Shown here one piece after another: positions 18,462-26,624 of a stretch of DNA of 64,000 bases. Under the pieces are notes generated by a model. That model ran no database searches, was not told where the DNA came from, and saw only the letters and a list, made by a program, of their open reading frames with translations. Position 1 is the stretch's first letter; every line of letters starts with the position of its first letter. The stretch lies in contig NZ_VCDI01000001.1 of the NCBI RefSeq assembly GCF_005844085.1, forward strand, positions 558,001 through 622,000. Reading direction: 5' to 3'. The position numbers and the translations under genes were made by a program. The stretch is from Lichenicoccus roseus (GTDB lineage Bacteria > Pseudomonadota > Alphaproteobacteria > Acetobacterales > Acetobacteraceae).

Positions 18462-19185
18462 GAAACCTTCTAACTCAGCGCGGTCCCGGTCGCACGGCTT
18501 TAACGCACCGCCCGGCGGACGGCAACCGTTACGCGAAACCCTGCGCGGCCTTGCCACGGGAGCGCGCGTCGGGTTGATCGCGACAACCGCGACGCTGCTG
18601 CATCTCGCCCTCGCGCCGCATCGGCAGCCAATGCCGGCGATGGCGGCGCTGGCCATCCTGCAGGTCGGCTGCGCGCTGCTACTCGCAGGCACAACCCGGC
18701 GAGGTGGCGGCACGCGGTTGCCCTGGGTGTTGCTCCCGCTGTTGCCGTGCCTTGCCTGGCCGGCGTGCGCGGTGGTGCCGCATGCGGGCATCGTCGCCAC
18801 GCTGCTGGCCACCCACGTCATTCTGTATGGCGGCCTCACCGCCCTGTTCGGCCAGTCGCTGCTGCCTGGCCGCGAGCCGCTGGTCAGCGCCATGGCACGC
18901 GAGGTGGAGCCGCAGTTCACTCCCCGGATGCGCCTCTATACCCGCCAGGTGACCTGGTTCTGGACCCTCTATGGGCCGGCGCAGATCACCGTCTCGCTGC
19001 TGCTGCTGATGCTGGCGCCGCTGCGCGCGTGGTCGGTGTTCGTCAACCTGCTCGACCTGCCCTTGCTGGTAGGCGCGCTGCTCGCCGAGTTCGCGTTCCG
19101 GCGCTGGTGGCTGCGTGGCGAGACGCATGCGCGGTTCGCCGACGGCTGGCGGGCGGCGCGCCGGCGCTGGAGCACCGCCGGGTGA
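18460..19185 (+). CDS. polytopic membrane protein of the aryl-polyene cluster
   Basis: The 241-residue protein has about five to six predicted membrane helices (around LIATTATLLHLALAP, LPWVLLPLLPCLAWP and ITVSLLLLMLAPL) and a conserved central VTWFWTLYGPAQ segment. It resembles the uncharacterised membrane proteins (COG4648-like) that accompany aryl-polyene and xanthomonadin genes; the biochemical role is not known. GAGG lies 5 nt before the ATG. It is divergent from the carrier protein gene and coupled to the deacetylase by a 4-nt GTGA overlap. Confidence 0.75.
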   Translation: MKPSNSARSRSHGFNAPPGGRQPLRETLRGLATGARVGLIATTATLLHLALAPHRQPMPAMAALAILQVGCALLLAGTTRRGGGTRLPWVLLPLLPCLAWPACAVVPHAGIVATLLATHVILYGGLTALFGQSLLPGREPLVSAMAREVEPQFTPRMRLYTRQVTWFWTLYGPAQITVSLLLLMLAPLRAWSVFVNLLDLPLLVGALLAEFAFRRWWLRGETHARFADGWRAARRRWSTAG

Positions 19186-20051
19186 ACCGCGTGCTCGCGG
19201 CTTCCGTCGGCCTGCATGCGGCTTGCCTCGCCACCGTCCTCGCCGCCCCCAGGCGGTGGCGCCCGGCGCTGGCCGCAGTGGCGGTCAACCAGGCGGTGCT
19301 GACCGGCGCCGGGCTCTGGCCGCGCAGCCGGCTGCTCGGACCGAACCTGACCCGGCTTCCGGCCGCGACTCCCGGGATCGTGCTCAGCTTCGATGACGGT
19401 CCCGATCCCGAAGTCACCCCCCGGGTGCTGGACCTGCTCGACGACGCGGGCGCGACCGCCAGCTTCTTCTGCATCGGCCAGCGCGCCCGCGCCTTCCCGG
19501 CCCTTGTGCGCGACATCGCGAGGCGGGGGCACTCGGTGGAGAACCATACCGATCACCATTACCGCCATTTCGCCGCCCTCGGCTTGCCCGGCCTGCGGCG
19601 CGAGGTCCGGCAGGCGCAGGCGGTACTCGCCGACCTCGCGGGCCGGCCGCCGCGCTGGTTCCGGGCACCGATGGGCCTGCGCAACCCGCTGTTGCAGACG
19701 GTGCTCGACGAGGCCGGGCTGGGGCTGGCGAGCTGGACCCGGCGCGCCCTCGATGGTGCGCGTAGTTGCCACGCGGAGGCCGCGCTGCGCCGACTTGCGA
19801 CCGGCCTCGCCGCCGGCGACGTGCTGCTGCTGCATGACGGCAATTGCGCGCATGATGCCGACGGCGTGCCGGCAGTTCTGGAGATCCTGCCGCCCTTGCT
19901 GCAGCGGATGCGCGCCCTCGGTCTCTCCGGGGTCAGCCTCGAGATGGCGCTGCCGGTGCACCCGGCGACGGGCAGCAGGAGCGCAGCCGCAGCAGCACCG
20001 GCAGATGCAGCAGCAGGCCGGTCGAGGCGAGGCGCAGGTGCATCCAGGTAA
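19182..20051 (+). CDS. polysaccharide deacetylase family protein (NodB homology)
   Basis: The 289-residue protein starts with GTG at 19182, overlapping the preceding stop. After a hydrophobic N-terminal segment comes the NodB domain. It has the metal-binding motif SFDDGPDPEVTP with its double Asp, the His motif ENHTDHHYRH, the catalytic-arginine region RWFRAPMG, and a final motif around VLLLHDG. Members deacetylate N-acetylated sugars in the envelope, so it may modify the sugar head of the polyene lipid. Its last 119 nt overlap the convergent glycosyltransferase gene, and the Ala/Arg-rich tail past residue 250 looks like antisense read-through. Confidence 0.85.
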   Translation: MNRVLAASVGLHAACLATVLAAPRRWRPALAAVAVNQAVLTGAGLWPRSRLLGPNLTRLPAATPGIVLSFDDGPDPEVTPRVLDLLDDAGATASFFCIGQRARAFPALVRDIARRGHSVENHTDHHYRHFAALGLPGLRREVRQAQAVLADLAGRPPRWFRAPMGLRNPLLQTVLDEAGLGLASWTRRALDGARSCHAEAALRRLATGLAAGDVLLLHDGNCAHDADGVPAVLEILPPLLQRMRALGLSGVSLEMALPVHPATGSRSAAAAAPADAAAGRSRRGAGASR

Positions 20052-20760
20052 GCAGCACGTTGTCGCGCCCGTAGCGGAAGTGCGAGACGCCGCCCTCTGA
20101 GGGCGCAAGGTAGCGTACCGCGGCCGCGAGCCGTACCGGGCGGATGCCGGCCCAGCATAGCCGCACCGCCGCCTCGGCATCGAAATCGTAGCGGCGCATC
20201 CAGCTGGTGCTCCGCATCACCCGCCGCAGCGGCGCCAGCGGATAGACCCGGAAGCCGAAGAGAGTATCGCCGATCCCGGCGCCGCCGGTCTCCAGGTCGG
20301 CGACGAAATTCGATACCCGGCGCCCCTGCACGCGTACCGCCGGCGCCTCGGCCCCGAACACCGGCTGGCCGAGGATCATCGCGTCCGGGGCCAGCATCGA
20401 GGCGTGCATGAAGCGCCCGATATCGCCGGCGGGATGCTGGCCGTCCGCATCCATCGTCAGCACGTGGGTGAAGCCCGCTTCGGCGGCGCGGTCGAGGCCG
20501 GCCAGGATCGCGGCGCCCTTGCCCCGGTTGCGCTCCAGGAGGATCACCCGCAACTCCGGATCACGTTCGGCGAGTGCCTGCACCGCAGCCCCGGTGCCAT
20601 CGGTGCTGCCGTCGATGACCACCCACACCGGTGCCCAGGCGGCGCGGGCGGCGCGTACCGTCTCGAACAGCGCGGCCCCGGTATTGTAGCTCGGGATCAG
20701 CAGCAGATGCGTCGTCGAGACGGCCTGCGGGTCCTCGGGTGTCTCCCGGGGTGGCATCAT
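19933..20760 (-). CDS. glycosyltransferase family 2
   Basis: The protein has 275 residues from the ATG at 20760, which overlaps the upstream acyltransferase stop by 4 nt. It has the GT-A fold pattern: LLLIPSYN near the start, VIDGSTDGTG, RNRGKGAAILAGL and the metal-binding DADGQHP (DXD-like). The C-terminal region holds one or two hydrophobic segments. It is the glycosyltransferase expected in aryl-polyene clusters and would add the sugar that carries the polyene. The 3' end overlaps the convergent deacetylase gene. Confidence 0.9.
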   Translation of the reverse strand: MMPPRETPEDPQAVSTTHLLLIPSYNTGAALFETVRAARAAWAPVWVVIDGSTDGTGAAVQALAERDPELRVILLERNRGKGAAILAGLDRAAEAGFTHVLTMDADGQHPAGDIGRFMHASMLAPDAMILGQPVFGAEAPAVRVQGRRVSNFVADLETGGAGIGDTLFGFRVYPLAPLRRVMRSTSWMRRYDFDAEAAVRLCWAGIRPVRLAAAVRYLAPSEGGVSHFRYGRDNVLLTWMHLRLASTGLLLHLPVLLRLRSCCPSPGAPAAPSRG

Positions 20761-21623
20761 CGGTCGCCTCCGGGGCAGGTCTGCGCCATCGCCGCCTCGC
20801 AAGCCCCGGCACCGGCACCGGCACCGAGTTCGCGCTCGAAATACCGGTGCAAGGCAGTCACGAACAGCCTGACGTCGCCCTCCACCATGAACTGCTGCCC
20901 GACGCGCACCCGGATCGCGATCGGCAGCTTCGGCACACGCACGAGCGGCCAGCCCTTGCGCAGGTAGGGGCTGTCGCACTCGATCAGGACCGTCTGCACC
21001 GGCACGCCGGCCGCCCGGGCCATCAGCGCGAAGCCGGCACGGAAGCCGTCCACCGTCGCATCCGGCGCGGTCCGGGTGCCTTCCGGAAACACCAGCAGGC
21101 GCCGGCCGCGCGACAGCGATGCGACCCCGGCCCGCACCAGCGCCATCGGCTGGTCATTGCGTATGTATCCGGCCAGGCGGATGCCGCCGCCGAGGAACCA
21201 GTTGTCCCACAGGGATGCCTTGGTGATGCAGACGACACCGCGCAGCCGGCTTATCACCAGCACGGCGTCGAGCAGTCCCGGATGGTTGCAGGCGAGCACC
21301 ATCGGACGGTCCGGCAGCGCGTCCAGGGCCGCGAGATCCAGACGCGCCAGGCCGGTCCATTCCATCAGCGCGAGCATGTTGCAGAAGCCGCGCCGGATCC
21401 CCCACTCACCGGCCGCCTCACGCCGGGTTGGCGGCAACAGCCGGCGCAGCATCGGCGCGGCGAGGCTCCAGCCGAGACAGCCGATGCCCCAGAGCGCCAG
21501 CACGAAGACGAAGCAGGCGCGATCGAGCCAGGGTGCACGACGGCGGTCGATGCGCCGGGCCAGCGGGGCTGGGAACGGCCGGGCCTGGGTAGGCGACGAG
21601 GCCTGTGCCGGATGGAACACCAT
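20757..21623 (-). CDS. 1-acylglycerol-3-phosphate-type acyltransferase (PlsC family)
   Basis: The 288-residue PlsC-family acyltransferase has the HX4D motif NHPGLLD near residue 125 and the substrate motif FPEGTRT. An N-terminal hydrophobic helix (DRACFVFVLALWGIG) anchors it to the inner membrane. The start at 21623 has GAGGAG 3 nt upstream, which supports it over the longer frame from 21746. It is the first gene of a two-gene minus operon with the glycosyltransferase. Together they probably build the glyco-acyl anchor for the polyene. Confidence 0.87.
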   Translation of the reverse strand: MVFHPAQASSPTQARPFPAPLARRIDRRRAPWLDRACFVFVLALWGIGCLGWSLAAPMLRRLLPPTRREAAGEWGIRRGFCNMLALMEWTGLARLDLAALDALPDRPMVLACNHPGLLDAVLVISRLRGVVCITKASLWDNWFLGGGIRLAGYIRNDQPMALVRAGVASLSRGRRLLVFPEGTRTAPDATVDGFRAGFALMARAAGVPVQTVLIECDSPYLRKGWPLVRVPKLPIAIRVRVGQQFMVEGDVRLFVTALHRYFERELGAGAGAGACEAAMAQTCPGGDR

Positions 21624-21683
21624 GCGCTCCTCGTTCCGTGGTCCCGGAAGCGACCAGTCCGGCTTTGCACGGCTGGTTACCAG

Positions 21684-21698
21684 ACGTTTATATAACGT
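21684..21698. promoter_or_regulatory. inverted repeat in a divergent promoter region
   Basis: The AT-rich sequence acgtt-tatat-aacgt is a perfect 5-bp inverted repeat with a 5-nt centre. It lies in the 145-bp gap between the divergent acyltransferase (start 21623) and methyltransferase (start 21769) genes. An AT-rich dyad in such GC-rich DNA fits a transcription-factor operator or an overlapping -10 region. No regulator gene is visible in the cluster. Confidence 0.4.
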
Positions 21699-21768
21699 GA
21701 ACGCTAGCACTTGTTGCGCTTCGGTTGTAGGGCGAACGAGGAGCACGTCGGACTAACAGGCGGATTTC

Positions 21769-22575
21769 ATGCCATCGCAGCAACCGGGAAACAGGGCGGA
21801 TCCCGCGACCCCGCATCCGGATGCGCCGCATCCGGTCCTTGCCGGGTGGTATGGGCAGGAAAACGACCGGGCCGGCTTCGTGCAGGCGCTGTTCGACGAT
21901 GGCGCGCCCACCTACGACCGCCTCAACCGGTTGCTTTCGTTCAATACCGGCGCCGGGTATCGGGCCCGCCTGCTGCGCCAGGCCGGCCTGCGGGTCGGCG
22001 ACCGGGTGCTCGACGTCGCCACCGGCACCGGCATGGTCGCGCGCGAGGCGCTGCGCATCGTGCAGTCACAGGGGCTGGTGGTGGGACTCGACCTCAGCGG
22101 GGGCATGCTGGCGATCGCCGCCCGCGACCCCGGCCTGGCGCTGGTGATGGCCGATGCCGGGAGCCTGCCGATTTGCGATGCGGCCTTCGACATGGTCACG
22201 ATGGGCTATGCTCTGCGCCATGTCGCCGATCTCCGGGTCGCCTTCGCCGGCTTCCGTCGTGTCCTGCGGCCGGGAGGAACCCTCGTGCTGATGGAGATTG
22301 CCTATCCGACCGGCCGGTTGCGGCGGCTGTTCGCCAAGCTCTACCTCAGCCGGATGGCGCCGTTGCTGGGCCGGCTGACCGGGGGCGGCGACGCCGCCGA
22401 CCGCATGATGCGCTACTACTGGGACACCATCGAGCATTGCGTCCCGGAAAGCACGATCCTTGCCGCGCTGACCGCGGGCGGCTTCGCGAATGCCCGCTGC
22501 GACACCCAGTTCGGGCTGCTCAAGACCTATGTCGCGCGCCGGGCGATGCCGGTGCACGCCGGGAGATCTGCGTGA
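21769..22575 (+). CDS. class I SAM-dependent methyltransferase (UbiE-like)
   Basis: The 268-residue protein has the SAM-binding motif I DVATGTGMVA, a following acidic motif VGLDLSGGML and the post-motif LRHVADL. It resembles UbiE/COQ5 C-methyltransferases, including the N-terminal FDDGAPTYDRLNRLLSFN region. Aryl polyenes often carry a methylated aryl head, so methylation of the ring or its hydroxyl is a reasonable role. A housekeeping quinone function is the alternative. AGGCGG lies 5 nt upstream. It is the first of three coupled plus-strand genes. Confidence 0.82.
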   Translation: MPSQQPGNRADPATPHPDAPHPVLAGWYGQENDRAGFVQALFDDGAPTYDRLNRLLSFNTGAGYRARLLRQAGLRVGDRVLDVATGTGMVAREALRIVQSQGLVVGLDLSGGMLAIAARDPGLALVMADAGSLPICDAAFDMVTMGYALRHVADLRVAFAGFRRVLRPGGTLVLMEIAYPTGRLRRLFAKLYLSRMAPLLGRLTGGGDAADRMMRYYWDTIEHCVPESTILAALTAGGFANARCDTQFGLLKTYVARRAMPVHAGRSA

Positions 22576-23249
22576 CGCGTGCCGGACTGCTTGCCGCCCC
22601 TCTGCTGGCTGCCACCCTGCTAGGCGCCAACCTCCTCGCTGCGGTCGCATGGCATGCTCCGGCGGCCGCGACCACCCTGGCTCCGCCGCCGCCGCCGAAC
22701 GTCGTGATCCGGACACAGGACCCGGTCGCGCTGTTCATTCGCGATGTCGGCCGGCAGTTCCCACAGGTGCTGGCCGGCGCCGACACCGTCGCGGAGAAGC
22801 GGCGCCGCCTGTCCCCGTTCATCGAACGGGTGGTCGATGTCGAGGCGGTGGCGCGGTTCGCGCTCGGGCGGCACTGGTCGGCGGCGACGCCGGCGCAGCG
22901 CGAGCGCTATGTCGGGCTGTTCCTGAAGTCGCTGGTGAACAACATCGCCAGCCGCATGGCGAGCTACCAGGGCGGCCTCGGCCACATCGTGATCCTGCCG
23001 CCGGTGGTGCATCCGGACGGCACCGACTGGGTGCCGACGCTGGTCAAGGGCGCCAATACGCCCGAGGCGCACGTGTCCTGGGTGGTCGAGACCGGTCCCG
23101 GGCCGATGCGCATCGTCGACGTGGTGGCGGAGGGCATGAGCCTTCGCCTCGCCAAGCGCAGCGACTTCGAGGCCTACCTGTCGCGTCATGGCGGCGACAT
23201 CGCGGGCTTCCTGGACGCCCTGCAGCGGCAGACCGATCGCCAGGCATGA
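22572..23249 (+). CDS. MlaC/Ttg2D-family periplasmic phospholipid-binding protein
   Basis: The protein has 225 residues from a GTG overlapping the methyltransferase stop. A signal peptide (GLLAAPLLAATLLGANLLAAVAW) is followed by the MlaC-type domain: FIERVVDVEAVARFALGRHW, YVGLFLKSLVNNIASRM and a C-terminal SDFEAYLSRHGGDI. MlaC proteins shuttle lipids through the periplasm. In this context it may help move the polyene lipid, alongside the LolA-like protein. No MlaD/E/F genes are nearby. Confidence 0.85.
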   Translation: MTRAGLLAAPLLAATLLGANLLAAVAWHAPAAATTLAPPPPPNVVIRTQDPVALFIRDVGRQFPQVLAGADTVAEKRRRLSPFIERVVDVEAVARFALGRHWSAATPAQRERYVGLFLKSLVNNIASRMASYQGGLGHIVILPPVVHPDGTDWVPTLVKGANTPEAHVSWVVETGPGPMRIVDVVAEGMSLRLAKRSDFEAYLSRHGGDIAGFLDALQRQTDRQA

Positions 23250-24235
23250 CGACGGTCTCGATCGCCTATGCCGGAGATCGCGAGCGGATCGGCGACCCGC
23301 TTCATGTGCTGGGCACCATCGCCCTGGCCGGGACGGCGCCGGCCGATCTCGCGCTGGGCCTGCCCGGGCTCGATGGTCGGGGCGTCCGGGAAGTCTGGCG
23401 CAGCACGGCACCGGTGCGACGTGTCGGGGTGGCGGGGCTCGACCTGGCGGTTGCCGGGACCGGGGCGGATACGGTCTGCTTCGGCATGATCCGGCAGCCC
23501 TTGGCCGAAGCCGGCGCCTCGGGCCCGGCGCCTGGCGGTCCCGCGCTCGCGACCGCGGCGTACGCCGCCTACGCCGGGATGCTTGCCGCCAGCCGGGAGG
23601 CGGGTTGTCCGAACCTGTTGCGGATCGCCAATTTCATCCCGGACATCACCCGGATCGAGCACGGCGAGGAGCGCTACCGCAGCTTCAATGCCGGCCGGCG
23701 GCTCGCCCTCGTAGAACTCGGCTACGATCCTGCGCAGGCGCCCGCCGCCTGTGGCCTGGGCTGCCGGGGGGATGCGCTGCTGGTCTGGTTCCTGGCCGGC
23801 GCCGCCCCCGGCTGCAACATCGACAACCCCAGGCAGGTCAGCCCGCTCCTGTATCCCGATCGCTACGGCGTGCACCGGCCGGTATTCGCCCGCGCTACCG
23901 TCGCCGCCGGGCTGCTGATGGTATCCGGCACCGCAAGTATCGTGGGCCATGCCAGCCTGCATGAAGGCGACGTATCGCTGCAGGCGGACGAGACGATCCG
24001 CAACCTCGACGCGCTGCTGGCGCAAGCGGGCGGCCTGCCGCGCGACGCCCTCACCCTCAAGCTCTATCTGCGCCACGCGCGGGATCGCGACGTGGTGGTG
24101 CGACGTCTGCGCGAGGCGGGTTTCACGCCACCGGTGGCGATCCTGCAGTCCGAGATATGCCGTCCGGAGCTGGATCTGGAGATCGAGGCGCAGGCTGTGC
24201 TGGCCGAAGTGCCGGTTTTGGATACTTTGACGTGA
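23246..24235 (+). CDS. chorismatase (XanB2/FkbO/Hyg5-like), hydroxybenzoate-forming
   Basis: This 329-residue protein of the FkbO/Hyg5/XanB2 family converts chorismate to 3-hydroxybenzoate and/or a dihydroxy- or 4-hydroxybenzoate. Family features include the LLRIANFIPDI segment, ERYRSFNAGR, and the C-terminal QSEICRPELDLEIEA block, which contains the conserved catalytic Glu region. In Xanthomonas, XanB2 supplies the aryl starter of xanthomonadin. Here the gene ends a three-gene unit, overlapping the MlaC-like gene by 4 nt. No ammonia lyase is present, so this is the likely source of the aromatic ring. Confidence 0.85.
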   Translation: MTTVSIAYAGDRERIGDPLHVLGTIALAGTAPADLALGLPGLDGRGVREVWRSTAPVRRVGVAGLDLAVAGTGADTVCFGMIRQPLAEAGASGPAPGGPALATAAYAAYAGMLAASREAGCPNLLRIANFIPDITRIEHGEERYRSFNAGRRLALVELGYDPAQAPAACGLGCRGDALLVWFLAGAAPGCNIDNPRQVSPLLYPDRYGVHRPVFARATVAAGLLMVSGTASIVGHASLHEGDVSLQADETIRNLDALLAQAGGLPRDALTLKLYLRHARDRDVVVRRLREAGFTPPVAILQSEICRPELDLEIEAQAVLAEVPVLDTLT

Positions 24236-24431
24236 CTTCGCGCACACAGGGTGGCCACAGATCGCCCGGATCGTGATACCGGGGTTCAGAAACCTATGGT
24301 TGCGGCAGCGAATATCAGGCGAGAGTCACCCAGCCGAACCCGATTCGCCACATCGCAACAGTTCCTCCCCGGCCATCGCGCACCTCGCGACAGACGCTAC
24401 GCCACACCATACCCCGATACTGGAGATGAGA
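24236..24431. other. intergenic region upstream of the SWIB gene
   Basis: These 196 bp hold no gene that I can support. The open frame reading in from 24273 has no ribosome site and is probably leader. The region presumably contains the SWIB-gene promoter, but no convincing -35/-10 pair stands out. Confidence 0.5.
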
Positions 24432-24812
24432 ATGACCGAAGCCACCAAGAAGACTGCGCCAAAGAGCGCCGCCGCCAAGAGCCCTGCCGCGAGCGCTCCC
24501 GCCGCCAAGCCGGCCGAGAAGAAGGCTGCCGTGAAGAGCGACAGCGTCGAGAAGCCGAAGGCGGGCAACAAGCCCAATGCCCTGCAGCAGCCGCTGCAGC
24601 CTTCTCCCGAATTGTCGGCGGTGGTCGGCGAAGGCAAGCTTGCGCGCGGCGAGGTGGTGAAGCGGGTCTGGGACTACATCAAGTCGAACAAGCTGCAGAA
24701 CCCCAGCGACGGCCGTGAGATCCTGGCCGACGACAAGCTGAAGAAGGTGTTCGGCAAGGACAAGGTCACGATGTTCGAAATGAACAAGCTCCTCGCCCAG
24801 AACCTGAAGTAA
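24432..24812 (+). CDS. SWIB/MDM2-domain protein with histone H1-like basic tail
   Basis: The 126-residue protein starts at 24432 with GGAG 6 nt upstream. The first 50 residues are Ala/Lys/Pro-rich, like bacterial histone H1-like tails. The rest is a SWIB fold: LSAVVGEGKLARGEVVKRVW, YIKSNKLQNPSDGREI and DDKLKKVFGKDKVTMFEMN. Single-domain SWIB proteins occur in chlamydiae and many proteobacteria. DNA or nucleoid binding and a role in condensation are inferred from the tail, not proven. It converges on the ccrM gene. Confidence 0.9.
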   Translation: MTEATKKTAPKSAAAKSPAASAPAAKPAEKKAAVKSDSVEKPKAGNKPNALQQPLQPSPELSAVVGEGKLARGEVVKRVWDYIKSNKLQNPSDGREILADDKLKKVFGKDKVTMFEMNKLLAQNLK

Positions 24813-24837
24813 TCTCGCGCCCGCATAGCGACCCGAC

Positions 24838-24873
24838 ACCGCCTGGGAATACGTAACGGTATTGTCAGGCGGT
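24838..24873. terminator. hairpin between SWIB and ccrM genes
   Basis: The arms accgcctg (24838-24845) and caggcggt (24866-24873) pair perfectly, and an inner stem aatac/gtatt adds five more pairs around a 6-nt loop. It begins 25 nt after the SWIB stop and overlaps the last codons of ccrM. The structure is nearly symmetric and could work for both convergent genes. There is no T-run, so intrinsic termination is likely but not certain. Confidence 0.6.
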
Positions 24874-25935
24874 CTCCAGGGAGCGGGTCCTCAGCACGTC
24901 GAGAGGCTGGAGCACTCCCGCCTCCTCGAAATGCCAGAAGGTCCAGCCGTTGCAGGACGGCGCGTTGGTCAGCGCCGCGCCGACCTTGTGGATCGAGCCC
25001 CGCACGCTGCCCGATACCAGGCTGCCGTCCGGCGCCACCGTCGCCGCCACCCGCCGCTGGCGGTCGGTGAGGATGGTGCCCGCCGAGAGCAGGCCGCGCT
25101 CGACCAGGCTGCCGAACGGCACACGCGCCACTTCCCGCCGGTTGGTGGTGGTCATCACGCTGTCCATCGGCAGTGGCCGCTCGCGACGTACCCGGCCGAT
25201 CGCCGCTTCCGCATAGTCCGGATGCCGCTCGATGCCGATGAAATGGCGCCGCAGCCGGCGTGCCACCGCCGGCGTGGTTCCGGTGCCCGCGAACGGGTCC
25301 AGCACGATATCGTCCACGCCGGTGCTGGCAAGCAGCACGCGGTGCAGCAGGCTCTCCGGCTTCTGGGTCGGATGCAGCTTCAACCCGTGTTCGTTGCGCA
25401 GGCGCTCCGGGCCGGTGCAGAGCGGCAGCAGCCAGTCGCTGCGCATCTGCACGTCGTCGTTCAGCGCCTTCATCGCCTGGTAGTTGAAGCGGTAGCGGCT
25501 GTCGCGGCCGCGTGCCGCCCAGATCATGGTCTCGTGCGCATTGGTGAAACGCCGGCCACGGAAATTCGGCATCGGGTTGGATTTGCGCCAGATCACGTCG
25601 TTCAGGATCCAGTAGCCGAGATCCTGCAGCATGCTGCCGATGCGGAAGATGTTGTGGTACGAGCCGATGACCCAGAGGGTGCCGTCCTTGCGCAGCAGGC
25701 GGCGCACCTCGACCAGCCAGGCGCGGGTGAAGCGGTCGTACTCGGCGAAATCTCCGAAGCGGTCCCAATCGTCATCGACGCCGTCGACGATGCTGTCGTC
25801 GGGCCGCCGCAGTTCGCCGCGAAGCTGCAGGTTGTAGGGCGGGTCGGCGAACACGCAATCGATCGAGCCGGCCGGCAACAGTCGCATCAACTCGACGCAG
25901 TCGCCTACCAGGATCTGGTCGAGCGGCAGTTCCAA
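24865..25935 (-). CDS. ccrM: CcrM-type adenine-specific DNA methyltransferase (GANTC)
   Basis: The beta-class N6-adenine methyltransferase has the catalytic DPPY at residues 31-34, the SAM motif DPFAGTGTT near 215, and a C-terminal domain of about 90 residues typical of CcrM (LLSAGTILTD through NGWTFWHFEE). At about 356 residues it matches Caulobacter CcrM (358). Alphaproteobacterial CcrM methylates GANTC and links methylation to the cell cycle. I place the start at TTG 25935, since no ATG suits and the frame upstream is rnhB shadow; a CTG at the rnhB stop is an alternative. It lies 11 nt after rnhB. Confidence 0.92.
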   Translation of the reverse strand: MELPLDQILVGDCVELMRLLPAGSIDCVFADPPYNLQLRGELRRPDDSIVDGVDDDWDRFGDFAEYDRFTRAWLVEVRRLLRKDGTLWVIGSYHNIFRIGSMLQDLGYWILNDVIWRKSNPMPNFRGRRFTNAHETMIWAARGRDSRYRFNYQAMKALNDDVQMRSDWLLPLCTGPERLRNEHGLKLHPTQKPESLLHRVLLASTGVDDIVLDPFAGTGTTPAVARRLRRHFIGIERHPDYAEAAIGRVRRERPLPMDSVMTTTNRREVARVPFGSLVERGLLSAGTILTDRQRRVAATVAPDGSLVSGSVRGSIHKVGAALTNAPSCNGWTFWHFEEAGVLQPLDVLRTRSLETA

Positions 25936-25946
25936 GGCGGGGGCCC

Positions 25947-26624
25947 TCAGGGCCCGGCCGGCACGAGGGCCGCTCCGGCCAGCACCTGCCGCCCGCTGTC
26001 CGGCATGTCGCGCCCTGCCAGCAAGGCCAGCTCGCGGACCAGTCCGAAACCCTCCCGGTGATGGCGGCTCGGGCCCCGATCGAGCAGGGCTGCACGGTGC
26101 AGGCTGGTGCCGTAGCCGGCGTTCCGCTCCCAGCCATAATGCGGCAGCCGGGCTGCCAGCCGGGACATCAGCCGGTCGCGTACCACCTTCGCCACGATCG
26201 AGGCGGCGGCGATGGAAAGGCACAGCGCGTCACCGCCGATCACGCATTCTGCCGGGCAGTCGAGGGATGGGATCCGGTTGCCGTCGACCAGAGCGAGATC
26301 CGGCGGTGCCGGGAGGCGCAGGACGGCACGTCGCATGGCGAGCATGCTGGCGTGCAGGATATTGAGCCGGCCGATCTCGGCCACCGAGGCCGCTCCGATG
26401 CCGATCTCGATACCGCCGCAGCGCCTCAACGCGGCAAGGGCAGTCTCGCGATCGTCGGCCGAGAGCTTCTTGGAGTCGTCGATCAGGCGAGACAGCCGTC
26501 GTGGGACGCCGTTGCCGAACACCACGGCGGCTGCGAGCACCGGGCCGGCCAACGGTCCACGACCGACCTCGTCGACGCCGGCTACCCGACCGCCATGCCG
26601 CCGCTCGCGCGTGTAGTCAGGCAT
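25947..26624 (-). CDS. rnhB: ribonuclease HII
   Basis: The 225-residue enzyme removes RNA from RNA-DNA hybrids and single ribonucleotides from DNA. It has the catalytic Asp18-Glu19 in [15 protein letters not shown], the [11 protein letters not shown] motif and the LVDGN motif. The ATG at 26624 has GGAG 7 nt upstream; a GTG two codons earlier is less favoured. Pairing with ccrM downstream is a recurrent arrangement in alphaproteobacteria. A GAATC (GANTC) site lies 28 bp before the start, at 26652. Confidence 0.95.
   Translation of the reverse strand: MPDYTRERRHGGRVAGVDEVGRGPLAGPVLAAAVVFGNGVPRRLSRLIDDSKKLSADDRETALAALRRCGGIEIGIGAASVAEIGRLNILHASMLAMRRAVLRLPAPPDLALVDGNRIPSLDCPAECVIGGDALCLSIAAASIVAKVVRDRLMSRLAARLPHYGWERNAGYGTSLHRAALLDRGPSRHHREGFGLVRELALLAGRDMPDSGRQVLAGAALVPAGP

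Noticed and set aside
23246..24235. RidA/YjgF-family protein reading of the chorismatase
   Set aside because: The C-terminal part is RidA-like in fold, but the length (329 residues), the N-terminal half and the QSEICRPEL block fit the chorismatase family.
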